From JAIBJN01 sp963802795 (GTDB taxonomy: Bacteria; Actinomycetota; Thermoleophilia; Gaiellales; Gaiellaceae): DNA of 64,000 bases. Under the pieces are notes generated by a model. That model worked only from the letters and a program-made list of their open reading frames with translations. It ran no database searches and was not told the DNA's origin. Numbering within the stretch: position 1 is the first letter of the stretch; each line of letters begins with the position of its first letter. The position numbers and the translations under genes are program-made. The DNA lies in NCBI GenBank assembly GCA_963802795.1, contig CAWDJV010000005.1:992001-1056000 (forward strand). The letters run 5' to 3'. Below are positions 10,469 through 21,033 of this stretch, in pieces.

Positions 10469-11432
10469 CTAGTTCCAGCGAAGGCCGCTGAGCTGGGAGA
10501 GGTCGAGGTTGCCGCCCGAGAGGACGCAGACGACCTTCGCTCCCGGCGCGGCCTCGACGAGCCCTTCCCGAAGCGCGGCCACGGTCGCGGCGGCCGCCCC
10601 TTCGGCGACGAGCTTCGTGCGCGTCATCGTCCAGACGACGTTCTCGAAGATCGCCTCGTCGGGGACGGTGACGATCTCGTCCACGAAGCGCCGCACGAGC
10701 TCGAAGGTGTGCTCCCCGACGCGCTTCACGCGCAGGCCGTCGACGATCGTGTCGCAGCGCTCGAGCGTGACCAGCTCGCCCGCCTCGACGCTCCGCTGCA
10801 TCGCCGGCCCGTCTGCCGACTCGACGCCGACGATCCGGATATCGGGGCTCGCCTGCTTGAGCGCCGCCGAGATGCCCGAGATGAGCCCGCCGCCGCCGAT
10901 CGGGACGACGACCACATCCGCCTCGGGCCAATCCTCGTGGATCTCGAGCCCGACGGTCCCCTGGCCGGCGATCAGGTCGAGGTCGTCGAAGGGGTGGACG
11001 TACACGAGCCCTTCCGAGGCGACGAGCTCGCGCGCCTTCTCGTCGGCGTCGTCCCAGATGGCTCCGTGAAGGACGACCTCGGCGCCGTAGCCTCGGGTCG
11101 CGGCCACCTTCGCGGGCGTGGCGTTCTCCGCCATGCAGACCACCGCCCGGGACGCCCAGCATCGCGGCGGCGAGCGCCACGCCCTGGGCGTGGTTTCCGG
11201 CCGACGAGCAGACGACGCCGCGGTCCCTCTCCTCCTGGGAGAGGCGCGCGAGCTTCACGAGCGGCCCGCGAATCTTGTACGACCCGGTGCGCTGGAAGAG
11301 CTCGGCCTTCAGGCGCACGTCGAAGCCGGTTTCCTCGCTCAGGAGGCGCGAGCCGAGCAGCGGCGTCCGGTGGACGTGGGGCCTGACGTGCTGAAGGGCG
11401 GCCTGTGAGTCCGGCGTGACCGTGACGCTCAT
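10469..11432 (-). CDS. ilvA: Threonine dehydratase (one frameshift)
   Basis: PLP enzyme that deaminates L-threonine to 2-oxobutyrate, the entry point to isoleucine. The PLP lysine lies in RTGSYKIRG, followed by SSAGNHAQGVALAA. The second frame holds the glycine-rich cofactor loop GGGGLISG and ends LSGGNLDLSQL. The frame breaks near 11143: after AAMLGVP the correct sequence AVVCMAENATPAKV continues one frame over. One extra G in CCGGGCGGTGG repairs it. At about 320 residues it lacks the C-terminal ACT-like regulatory domain of biosynthetic IlvA, so it is a catabolic/short type (TdcB-like), not expected to be feedback-inhibited by Ile. Convergent with ackA and divergent from the Hcp gene by 38 bases. 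Confidence 0.9.
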
Positions 11433-11456
11433 CTTGGCGAAGCCTATTCGGCAAGC

Positions 11457-11462
11457 TAGAGT
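11457..11462 (+). promoter_or_regulatory. -10 element of the Hcp gene, leaderless type
   Basis: TAGAGT lies 8 bases before the ATG at 11471 and no Shine-Dalgarno sequence is present, so transcription probably begins at or within two bases of the start codon. Confidence 0.45.
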
Positions 11463-11470
11463 CCCGCGGT

Positions 11471-11947
11471 ATGGCGGTCGACTACTTCCTCGAGGTCGAC
11501 GGCATCGCCGGCGAGAGCAAGGACGACAAGCACAAGGGCGAGATCGACGTCCTCGCCTTCAGCTGGGGGGTGAGCAACGAAGCCGGGCCGAGCCGCGGCG
11601 GCGGAGGCGGTGCGGGGAAGGCGCAGTTCCAGGACCTCCTCGTCGTGGCGAGGACGAGCAAGGCCTCGCCGAAGCTCTGGCACGCCTGCGCGAGCGGGAA
11701 GCACATCAAGACGGCGGTGCTCACGGCCCGGAAGAGCGGCGGGGACCAGAAGGACTACTTGAAGATCGTCATCGAGGAAGTCCTGGTCACCTCCTTCGAG
11801 GTCGACGGCTCGGACGAGGAGGACCCCCTCGACCAGGTGGCTTTCGCGTACGCCAAGATCACCACCGAGTACGTCCCAACGGACGCGACGGGCAAGCCGC
11901 TGTCTCCCGTCAAGGCCGACTGGGATCTCAAGAAGACCAAGGCCTAG
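11471..11947 (+). CDS. Hcp-family (type VI secretion tube-like) protein
   Basis: Protein of 158 residues with the Hcp1 beta-barrel fold signature: MAVDYFLEVDGIAGES at the N-terminus, IDVLAFSWGVSN, a glycine-rich loop (GGGGGAG), KASPKLWHACASGKHIKTAVL and YLKIVIEEVLVTSFEV. Hcp hexamers form the tube of type VI secretion systems, but no other type VI gene (sheath, VgrG, TssJLM, ClpV) is in the window. In actinobacteria such stand-alone Hcp proteins have no established role; a secreted or structural barrel is possible, and there is no signal peptide. It is divergent from ilvA and followed 9 bases later by gltX. Confidence 0.85.
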   Translation: MAVDYFLEVDGIAGESKDDKHKGEIDVLAFSWGVSNEAGPSRGGGGGAGKAQFQDLLVVARTSKASPKLWHACASGKHIKTAVLTARKSGGDQKDYLKIVIEEVLVTSFEVDGSDEEDPLDQVAFAYAKITTEYVPTDATGKPLSPVKADWDLKKTKA

Positions 11948-11956
11948 GCGCCTCCG

Positions 11957-12985
11957 ATGGTCAGGGTGCGCTTCGCGCCGAGCCCGACCGGGTCGCTGCA
12001 CCTCGGCGGCGCGTTGACCGCCGTCGCCAACCGGCGCTTCGCGGACGAGCGTGGGGGGATCTTCGTCCTGCGGATCGACGACACCGACTTGGCGCGCGGG
12101 GTTGCCGGCTCCGAGGATGAGATCCTGCGGGAGCTCGAGTGGCTCGGGGTCGGCTGGGACGAGGGGCCGCTCCGGCAGAGCGAGCGGGCGGAGCGGCACC
12201 GAGAGGCGGCGCGGGAGATCGCAACACCCGACGACGAGGGCGCCCTGCGGTTCCAGCGCGCCACGCTCGTCCGGGCTGACGGGCGCCCGACGTACCACCT
12301 CGCCTCCGTGGTGGACGACCTGGATCTCGAGATCACCCACGTCATCCGCGGCAAGGACCTGCTGCCGAGCACGCAGCTCCACGAGGCGATCGCGCGCGCT
12401 CTCGGCGCCGAGCCGCCCGAGTACGTCCACCATGGGCTGCTCGTGGGCGACGACGGCCGCAAGCTGTCCAAGCGCGAGCAGGCGGCCTCCCTCGCAGGCC
12501 TCCGGGAGCTGGGCATTCCACCCGAGGCCGTCCGCGCCTACCTCGAGGAGCTCGACCTTCCGCGCGGCGACGTCCGCTTCGACGAGGCGCGGCTCCGTCG
12601 GCTCGCGGTCGAGGCGCTCGGATCGCTCTCCGACGACGAGCTCGCCGCGCGGGTCGGCGTGGCGCCGCGCCTCGGCCCTGCCCTCCGCGGCGCCCGCGAC
12701 CTCGTGGAGGCGGAAGCGACCGCGGCGGCGCTGATGGAGCGGCCGCCCGTCGTCCCAACGAGCTCGCCCGAGACGCTGGCCCGGTTCCGCGAGCTCCGTG
12801 AGGAAAGCGGCGAGGAGCTCGACAAGGAGGCGGCGAAGGAGATCATCCGCGAGCTGAAGGCGGTCGGAGGCGACCTGCGCGCGCTGCGCCTGGCCCTCAC
12901 GGGCGCGGAGCGGGGCCCGGAGCTCTGGGCGGTCCTGGTCGCCCTTCCGCGCCCGGAAGCCCTGGGACGGACGGCTATCGGCTGA
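11957..12985 (+). CDS. gltX: Glutamyl-tRNA synthetase, shortened form
   Basis: Class I synthetase that charges tRNA-Glu. Present are the ATP-binding motif FAPSPTGSLHLGGALTA, IDDTDLARG, GWDEGP, the strand ADGRPTYHLASVVDD, ITHVIRGKDLL and the KMSKS-type loop GRKLSKRE. A C-terminal anticodon-binding-like helical region (about 230-340) remains, which separates it from GluQ-type enzymes that stop after the catalytic domain. It has 342 residues rather than about 470. About 75-80 residues that normally lie between the RQSER segment and the conserved RF(K/Q) strand (the acceptor-binding insertion, with cysteines in some members) are absent. The frame is intact, so this is not an assembly gap by frameshift. 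It overlaps the convergent LysR gene by 11 bases. Confidence 0.85.
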   Translation: MVRVRFAPSPTGSLHLGGALTAVANRRFADERGGIFVLRIDDTDLARGVAGSEDEILRELEWLGVGWDEGPLRQSERAERHREAAREIATPDDEGALRFQRATLVRADGRPTYHLASVVDDLDLEITHVIRGKDLLPSTQLHEAIARALGAEPPEYVHHGLLVGDDGRKLSKREQAASLAGLRELGIPPEAVRAYLEELDLPRGDVRFDEARLRRLAVEALGSLSDDELAARVGVAPRLGPALRGARDLVEAEATAAALMERPPVVPTSSPETLARFRELREESGEELDKEAAKEIIRELKAVGGDLRALRLALTGAERGPELWAVLVALPRPEALGRTAIG

Positions 12986-13886
12986 GCTCGGGCTGCATCT
13001 CCCGAAGCATGGCGAGGAACGTCTCCGCGGCGCCTGCGGCCGCGGTCCGGTCGCGCCGGCGGACCGCGACGATCTGGCGGCGGAGGGGCTCGGCGTCCTC
13101 GACTTCGATCCGGCGGAGAAGGCCCGCCTCGAGCTCGTCCGCGACGGCCGTTTGGGGAATGAGCGCGACGCCGAAGCCCTCCTGCACCATCTTCTTCGCC
13201 GCGTCGATGTTGTCGAGCTCCATGACGGCCTCGGGGCGGACGCCGGCGCCGCGGAAGACCGCGCTCGTGAGCTCCGCGTAGCTCGACGTCCGGTCGAAGA
13301 GGACGAGCTGCTCGCGCGAGATCTCGTCCAGGCGGATGCGGCCGTGCGCGGCGAAGCGGTGGCCCGGCTCGACGACGAGGATGACGCGATCCTCGTAGAG
13401 CGGCGTGCTCACGATGTCCGGGTGGCGAAGCTCCCGCACGAGGCCGACGTCCACCTGCTCGCGCAGGACGAGCTCGAGCACCTCCTCCGAATGGCCGGTT
13501 CTCACGCTCACGCTCACGCGGGGGTGGCTGATCGAGAACTGCTTGAGGATCCGCGGGAGAACGTACGTCGAGATCGCCGGCGCAGCACCGAGAGCGAGAC
13601 GGCCCGCCCCGCCCCGCTCGAACGCGTTCACGATCCGCCTGCCGTCGGCGACGCTCTCGAGCGCCCTGACGGCGTGTGGAAGGAACGCCTCGCCCGCCTC
13701 GGTGAGCTTCATCCCTCGAGGCGTCCTCACGAAGAGCTTTGCCTCCAGCTCCTTCTCGAGCCGCTGGAGGCGGGCGGTGAGGGCCGGCTGGGTGACGAAG
13801 AGCGCGTCGGCGGCCCGGCTCACGGTGCGGGTGCGCGCCACCTCGACGAACGCCTCGAGCTGCGAGAGAAGCACGATAGAAATCAT
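12975..13886 (-). CDS. LysR-family regulator of the glyoxylate genes (inferred target)
   Basis: Transcription factor of 303 residues. Residues 5-65 form the winged helix-turn-helix (LEAFVEVARTRTVSRAADALFVTQPALTARLQRLEKELEAKLF); the rest is a periplasmic-binding-like effector domain with GFGVALIPQTAV near residue 240. It is divergent from the microprotein-aceB-aceA cluster, the usual arrangement for a LysR regulator and its target, so it probably senses a glyoxylate-shunt metabolite. An inverted repeat covers its own start codon, suggesting autorepression. Its 3' end overlaps gltX. Confidence 0.88.
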   Translation of the reverse strand: MISIVLLSQLEAFVEVARTRTVSRAADALFVTQPALTARLQRLEKELEAKLFVRTPRGMKLTEAGEAFLPHAVRALESVADGRRIVNAFERGGAGRLALGAAPAISTYVLPRILKQFSISHPRVSVSVRTGHSEEVLELVLREQVDVGLVRELRHPDIVSTPLYEDRVILVVEPGHRFAAHGRIRLDEISREQLVLFDRTSSYAELTSAVFRGAGVRPEAVMELDNIDAAKKMVQEGFGVALIPQTAVADELEAGLLRRIEVEDAEPLRRQIVAVRRRDRTAAAGAAETFLAMLREMQPELSR

Positions 13887-13912
13887 TTATAGCAAGGATC
13901 GAAATAAACGAT
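13882..13912. promoter_or_regulatory. Probable LysR operator
   Basis: Arms ATCATTTAT (13882-13890) and ATAAACGAT (13904-13912) are inverted copies with one mismatch, separated by 13 bases. This is a typical size for LysR sites. The left arm contains the start codon of the LysR gene itself, and a GTGTATACC stretch that could be a -10 region for the rightward transcript follows at 13917. The block is AT-rich compared with its surroundings. Confidence 0.5.
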
Positions 13913-14024
13913 TTGGTGTATACCGACTCCGTGCCTACCATCGAAGCAGGCATGCGGACTGCGACGATCGAGACCACTAGACACGAGAGACCGCCTCGCG
14001 AGGTCGTCCGCAGGGAGAGCGTCC

Positions 14025-14102
14025 GTGGTCGTCCTGAGCTCGGCCGAGCTGGCCGAGTGCACGTGCCCGGACGCCTGCGACCGCGACCACGACCGAGACT
14101 AG
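14025..14102 (+). CDS. Cysteine-rich microprotein upstream of aceB
   Basis: A 25-residue reading frame starting at GTG with AGGGAGA before it and ending 10 bases before aceB. The product ends CTCPDACDRDHDRD: three cysteines (CxCxxxC) followed by a His/Asp-rich tail, a pattern that could bind zinc. In the other frame an ATG at 13952 runs smoothly up to this point (MRTATIETTRHERPPREVV...). If the C at about 14024 is an extra base, as at many places in this sequence, the real protein would be about 49 residues. I recognise no named family. The position between the LysR regulator and malate synthase suggests a role linked to the glyoxylate shunt, but that is inference. Confidence 0.45.
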   Translation: MVVLSSAELAECTCPDACDRDHDRD

Positions 14103-14112
14103 GACGACGCTC

Positions 14113-15664
<1,552 letters not shown>

Positions 15665-15677
15665 GAGGCAGGCGGCA

Positions 15678-16916
<1,239 letters not shown>

Positions 16917-16943
16917 GACGGCCTCTGCGAGGCTACGGGCTGC

Positions 16944-18239
16944 GTGCAGCTCCACGACTCGCTCACGCGCCGGAAGGAACAGCTCCCGCCGCCGCCGGGG
17001 CCGGTCCGCATGTACGTGTGCGGTCCGACGGTGTACCAGCGCATCCACATCGGCAACGCGCGGCCGTACGTCGTCTTCCTCTGGCTCGAGCGCTGGCTGG
17101 CCGAGCAGGGCTACGAGGTCACGCTCGTCGAGAACGTCACCGACGTCAACGACAAGATCTACGACGCGGCCGAGCAGCGGGGAATCGGGAGCGCCGAGCT
17201 GGCCGCCGACGCGACGCGATGGTACCTCGAGGACACCGACGAGCTCGGGCTCGGCCGGCCCGACCAGGAGCCGCTCGCCAGCGAGACGATCCCCGAGATC
17301 GTCGCGCTGATCGAAGAGCTCGTCGAGCGGGGGCTGGCGTACGAGTCCGGCGGCGACGTCTACTTCCGCGTCGCCTCGTACCCGGACTACGGAGAGCTGT
17401 CCGGGGCCAAGCTCGAGGACATGGTCGCGCAGGAGCCGAGCGACCTGAAGGAGGATCAGCGCGACTTCGCGCTCTGGAAGGCGACGAAGCCGAGCGAGGA
17501 CACGTCCTGGGAATCGCCGTGGGGCCTGGGGCGCCCGGGCTGGCACATCGAGTGCTCGGCGATGGCCGAGAAGCTCCTCGGCCCCGAGTTCGAGATCCAC
17601 GGGGGCGGCCTCGATCTCCGCTTCCCGCACCACGAGAACGAGCTCGCGCAGTCGCGCGGCGCCGGTCGGCGGTTCGCGCGCCTGTGGGCGCACAACGGGA
17701 TGCTCGAGCTCGCCGAGGAGAAGATGTCGAAATCGCTCGGCAACATCGTCTCGCTCCGCGACGTTCTCGACCGGTACGGGCGCGAGGCGATCCTCGTCTT
17801 CTTCCTCGGCGGCCACTACCGCAGCCCGCTCGAGTACTCGGACGAGGCGATGGAAGCGGCAGCGAAGCAGGCCGGCGAGTTCCGGACCGCGTTCAGGGTC
17901 GTCGGGCGGTCGGACGAGGCCGCGCCCTCCTGGGATGACTTCGCCGCCGCGCTCGACGACGACTTCAACACGCCGGCCGCCCTCGCCATGCTCCATGCCT
18001 GGCGGTCGGCCGGCGAGGTCGAGCTGCTCCGGCGGGGGCTCGGCATCTTCGGTCTGGACGTCGCGGAGGCCGGCGATGCTCCCGCCGACGTCGTCGGGCT
18101 CGCCGAGGAGCGGCAGGCCGCGCGCGCCGCGCGCGATTTCGGGCGCGGCGACGAGCTCCGGGCGGAGATCGAGCGGCTCGGGTGGGAGGTTCAGGACGTT
18201 GCCGAGCCGCCGTACTTCCGCCTCGTTCCCAGGTCGTGA
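16944..18239 (+). CDS. cysS: Cysteinyl-tRNA synthetase
   Basis: Class I synthetase charging tRNA-Cys; 431 residues, slightly short. Visible are YVCGPTVYQRIHIGNARPYV (HIGH-type HIGN plus the zinc Cys), GWHIECSAMAEKLLG and GGGLDLRFPHHENELAQS (zinc ligands Cys, His, Glu) and the loop EEKMSKSLGN. It is the first gene of the tight cluster cysS-rlmB-yacP-sigH; its TGA overlaps the rlmB GTG. The start is the GTG at 16944 (V/MQLHDSLTRR), with no clear ribosome site but TACGGG about 10 bases upstream. Confidence 0.95.
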   Translation: MQLHDSLTRRKEQLPPPPGPVRMYVCGPTVYQRIHIGNARPYVVFLWLERWLAEQGYEVTLVENVTDVNDKIYDAAEQRGIGSAELAADATRWYLEDTDELGLGRPDQEPLASETIPEIVALIEELVERGLAYESGGDVYFRVASYPDYGELSGAKLEDMVAQEPSDLKEDQRDFALWKATKPSEDTSWESPWGLGRPGWHIECSAMAEKLLGPEFEIHGGGLDLRFPHHENELAQSRGAGRRFARLWAHNGMLELAEEKMSKSLGNIVSLRDVLDRYGREAILVFFLGGHYRSPLEYSDEAMEAAAKQAGEFRTAFRVVGRSDEAAPSWDDFAAALDDDFNTPAALAMLHAWRSAGEVELLRRGLGIFGLDVAEAGDAPADVVGLAEERQAARAARDFGRGDELRAEIERLGWEVQDVAEPPYFRLVPRS

Positions 18240-18956
18240 CCAGGGAGCTCGTTTACGGCCGGCGGCCGGTGCGCGAGGTCCTGCGCGCCGGCAAGCGGCA
18301 GATCCTCGAGCTCCTCGTCACCGAGCGGGCCCTCTCGGCCGAGCCGTGGCTCCGTGAGATCTCCGGCCTGCGCGTCCAGGTGCACCGCGACGGCCGGCTC
18401 AGCGAAGCGGCGCAGACGCGGGACCACCAGGGCGTCGTCGCCTTCTGCGAGCCGTACCGCTACGCACCTGTGCACGAGCTCGCCGCCGGCCCGAGCGCGC
18501 TCCTCGTCTGCCTCGACCAGGTGACCGATCCTCACAACCTCGGAGCGGTGTGCCGGAGCGCCGAGGGCGCCGGCGCGAGCGGCGTAGTCGTCACGGAGCG
18601 GAACGCAGCCCGCGTGACGCCGGCCGTCTGCAAGGCCTCCGCGGGCGCGGTCGAGCACCTTGCGGTCGGCGTCGTCGTCAACCTCTCCCGCTATCTCGAG
18701 GAGATCAAGGGCCCGCAGCTCTGGGTCTGGGCGGCCGTGCGAGACGCCGAGACGCCCGTGTGGTCCGCCGACCTCACGACGGGCGTCGCGCTGGTCTTCG
18801 GGGCCGAGGGCCGCGGGCTTCGGCCGGGCGTTCGCCGCGCACTGCGACGATGCGTTCGCGGTCCCCCTCGCCGGCACGGTGGAGTCGCTGAACGTGAGCG
18901 TTGCCGCGGGGGTCGCCCTCTTCGAGGCCGCCAGGCAGCGCCGCGGCATCATGTGA
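18236..18956 (+). CDS. rlmB: 23S rRNA 2'-O-ribose methyltransferase of the TrmH/RlmB family (one frameshift)
   Basis: SPOUT-fold methyltransferase that modifies ribose in 23S rRNA (G2251 in E. coli). It begins with GTG overlapping the cysS stop (GTGA). The substrate-binding N-domain (ELVYGRRPVREVL...) is followed by the knotted catalytic domain: LDQVTDPHNLGAVCRSAEGAGA, LVFGAEGRGLRPGV and, after a frame change near 18830, HCDDAFAVPLAGTVESLNVSVAAGVALFEA. One extra or missing base in GTTCGCCGCGCAC restores the reading frame. Length is about 240 residues, normal. Its TGA overlaps the yacP GTG. Confidence 0.9.
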
Positions 18957-19399
18957 GCGGCATGCTCTACCTCTTCGACGGCTACAACATCCTGCACGCG
19001 AGCGAGTTCTCCGAGCGGCGTGAGCTCGTGGACGCGCTGGCGAGCTTCGTGGCGGTGCGGGGCGCCCGCGGCGTCGTCGTCTTCGACGGCGTCGGGGAGG
19101 ACGCCGAGTACGGCGCGCTGCAGGTGCGCTTCGCCTCGCCGGCGGACACGCTCATCGAGCGCCTGGCGGCGGAGCACCGTGGCACCGAGGAGGTCTGGGT
19201 CATCTCCTCCGACCGCGCGGTTCGCGGAACCGCGGGGCAGGAGACGCGGCGGGTCTCGTCGAACACGTTCGTGCGCGAGCTCGTGGGCAAGCCGACCGGA
19301 GAGCCCGTGCAAGCTTCCGACTACGGGCGTTCCCAGATCGAGGACGCTCTCGACCCCGAGACGCGCGACCGTCTCGAGCGCCTCCGCCGGAAGCGTTGA
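18953..19399 (+). CDS. yacP: YacP-like NYN-domain ribonuclease (Rae1 family)
   Basis: Small PIN/NYN nuclease-like protein of 148 residues. MLYLFDGYNIL carries the first catalytic Asp and the conserved DGYN motif, VVVFDGVG the next acidic residue, and VWVISSDRAVRGTA the distal Asp; the tail matches YacP family helices (IEDALDPETRDRLERLRRKR). In Bacillus the homologue Rae1 cleaves mRNA in the ribosomal A site, and its gene sits between rlmB and sigH exactly as here. The GTG at 18953 overlaps the rlmB stop; an ATG at 18962 is an alternative start. Confidence 0.85.
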   Translation: MSGMLYLFDGYNILHASEFSERRELVDALASFVAVRGARGVVVFDGVGEDAEYGALQVRFASPADTLIERLAAEHRGTEEVWVISSDRAVRGTAGQETRRVSSNTFVRELVGKPTGEPVQASDYGRSQIEDALDPETRDRLERLRRKR

Positions 19400-19424
19400 A
19401 CTTTTCCCGACTCGCTGCTACGAT
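19396..19424 (+). promoter_or_regulatory. Promoter of sigH
   Basis: TTGAAC (19396-19401) and TACGAT (19419-19424) are separated by 17 bases, a good housekeeping-type promoter, and the -35 overlaps the last codons of yacP. It predicts an 80-base leader ahead of the sigH GTG at 19505. sigH may therefore be transcribed separately as well as by read-through from cysS. Confidence 0.55.
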
Positions 19425-19504
19425 CGAGACCTCAACTTGAGGGTTAGGGTTTGTGCGCGAGGCTCGGCAGGCCTCCCGCAACCGCCGCTCCCCAGGAGGA
19501 TCCC

Positions 19505-20170
19505 GTGGCCCGCCGTCAGCTCGCAACCGCACGGACCCCGCAGGAACGAAGCAAGCGAGAGCTCGAGGATCTCCAGCTCGTCGTCCGGGCGCGGAACGGC
19601 GACGACACCGCCCTCGACGCCCTCATCAGGCGGTACACGGGCTTCGTCCGCCTGAAGGCGAGCTCCTACTTCCTCGCCGGAGGCGAGTCCGACGACCTCG
19701 TCCAGGAGGGGCTCATCGGCCTGTACAAGGCCGTGCGCGACTTTCGCGCCGACAAGGAGACGTCCTTCCGGAGCTTCGCCGAGCTCTGCATCACGCGGCA
19801 GATCATCACGGCGATCAAGACCGCCACGCGCTTCAAGCACGCGCCGCTCAACACCTACGTCTCGTTCAGCCAGACTCCGGCCGGCCAGGACGACGGCGAG
19901 TGCACCCTCGGCGACGCGCTCCCCGGCCCGGGCGTCGACGATCCGGCCATCTGCGTCATCTCCACCCAGGAGCTCCAGAGCCTGGTCTTTTGCCTCGGCA
20001 CCGGGCTCTCGCCGCTCGAGGCCGATGCTCTGCGCCTCTACCTGGAGGGCAATTCCTACGAGGAGATGGCCGAGGAGCTCGGCTGCGACACGAAGACGAT
20101 CGACAACGCGCTCCAGCGCGTCAAGCGCAAGGTGCTCCAGCACCAGCAGGGCCGCCAGGTCGTCGACTAG
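19505..20170 (+). CDS. sigH: RNA polymerase sigma factor, SigH (sporulation sigma-H) family
   Basis: Alternative sigma factor of about 221 residues. Region 2 is ARNGDDTALDALIRRYTGFVRLKASSYF, then SDDLVQEGLIGLYKAVRDFRADKETSF and FAELCITRQIITAIKTATRFKHAPLN, which is almost the signature of Bacillus SigH. Region 4 is LSPLEADALRLYLEGNSYEEMAEELGCDTKTIDNALQRVKRK. The GTG at 19505 has CAGGAGG 5 bases upstream. The order cysS-rlmB-yacP-sigH is that of Firmicutes. The regulon in this organism is unknown; no sporulation gene is in the window. Confidence 0.93.
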   Translation: MARRQLATARTPQERSKRELEDLQLVVRARNGDDTALDALIRRYTGFVRLKASSYFLAGGESDDLVQEGLIGLYKAVRDFRADKETSFRSFAELCITRQIITAIKTATRFKHAPLNTYVSFSQTPAGQDDGECTLGDALPGPGVDDPAICVISTQELQSLVFCLGTGLSPLEADALRLYLEGNSYEEMAEELGCDTKTIDNALQRVKRKVLQHQQGRQVVD

Positions 20171-20188
20171 CTGCATGACGGCCGGAGC

Positions 20189-20194
20189 TAGGAT
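20189..20194 (+). promoter_or_regulatory. -10 element of tRNA-Thr
   Basis: TAGGAT ends 9 bases before the mature tRNA 5' end, which gives a start point two to three bases upstream of the tRNA. No clear -35 element is visible. Confidence 0.4.
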
Positions 20195-20203
20195 TCGCTT
20201 CAC

Positions 20204-20276
20204 GCCGGAGTAGCTCAGCTGGTAGAGCAGCGGATTTGTAATCCGTGCGTCGTGGGTTCGAGTCCCGCCTCCGGCT
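20204..20276 (+). tRNA. tRNA-Thr (anticodon TGT)
   Basis: Complete 73-base cloverleaf. The acceptor arms GCCGGAG and CTCCGGC pair over seven bases, the D arm is GCTCAGCTGGTAGAGC, the anticodon stem CGGAT/ATCCG closes the loop TTTGTAA (anticodon TGT, reading ACA), and the T loop is TTCGAGT. The 3' CCA is not encoded; discriminator base U. Confidence 0.95.
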
Positions 20277-20391
20277 CTCGGGAGAGTTCCATATTCAGCT
20301 CTGGGCGAGTTCCAAGAGGTGGGGACAAGCTCTCAGAAAGCCGGTGAACCCTGAGCATGCCGGCAGGTAGCCCCCGGCTCGGCCGCCGCCG

Positions 20392-20397
20392 TATTAT
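20392..20397 (+). promoter_or_regulatory. -10 element of the cupin gene, leaderless type
   Basis: TATTAT, then six bases (CCGGCC), then the GTG start at 20404. The spacing puts the transcription start on the start codon. No Shine-Dalgarno sequence is present. Confidence 0.5.
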
Positions 20398-20403
20398 CCG
20401 GCC

Positions 20404-20964
20404 GTGGTTCCCGAGGGAGAGCTCGAGGAGACGGAGGCGGGCCTCGTCCCGGCAAGCGTCGGCTGGTTCGTCATGAACGCGCGCGACGCGCGCTGGTTCG
20501 ACAAGCCGGGTCAAGGCCACAGCGTGCCGCTCACCGGCTACGACGAGTACGAGGCGGAGACCTTCTTCCCGATGCTCGGCATGGCCATCCGGGTCGTAAG
20601 CCCCGGCGAGCCGACCGGGGCGTATCACTGGGAGACGGAACAGGAGGACTTCCTCGTGCTCTCGGGCGAGGGGCTGCTCATCGTCGAAGGGCAGGAGCGG
20701 CCGCTCAAGCAATGGGACTTCGTGCACTGCCCGCCGGAGACGCGCCACGCGTTCGTGGGTGCCGGCGACGGGCCGTGCGTGCTCCTGTGCGCGAGCTCAC
20801 GGCAGTTCCAGAAGGACGGCCCGTGGGGCTACTACTGCGCCGACGAGACCGCCGCCCGCTACAACGCGAGCTCTCCCGAGGACACGCAGGACGGCGCGCT
20901 CGCCGACGCGGGGTTCCCGCCGCCGCGGGAGACCCGCTACCCCTCCGGTTTGCTGCCGGACTGA
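20404..20964 (+). CDS. Cupin-domain protein
   Basis: Soluble protein of 186 residues with one cupin beta-barrel at about 60-130. The two cupin motifs are PGEPTGAYHWETEQEDFLVLSGE (metal-ligand-like His and Glu) and PLKQWDFVHCPPETRHAFVGAG. Metal binding is therefore likely. The C-terminal 45 residues (WGYYCADETAARYNASS...) are typical of uncharacterised stand-alone cupins of this length. The function is unknown. It stands alone between tRNA-Thr and the ECF sigma gene. The 127 bases between tRNA and gene hold no other feature apart from the leaderless promoter. Confidence 0.75.
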   Translation: MVPEGELEETEAGLVPASVGWFVMNARDARWFDKPGQGHSVPLTGYDEYEAETFFPMLGMAIRVVSPGEPTGAYHWETEQEDFLVLSGEGLLIVEGQERPLKQWDFVHCPPETRHAFVGAGDGPCVLLCASSRQFQKDGPWGYYCADETAARYNASSPEDTQDGALADAGFPPPRETRYPSGLLPD

Positions 20965-21033
20965 GCGGCTAGGCCCGCTCGATCAGTTCGATGCGGTACT
21001 GGTCCTCCTTCTAGCGCCTAGCGCACCGCGTAC

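Noticed and set aside
11471..11947. Type VI secretion locus
   Set aside because: Only the Hcp protein is present; no sheath, spike, baseplate or membrane-complex gene.
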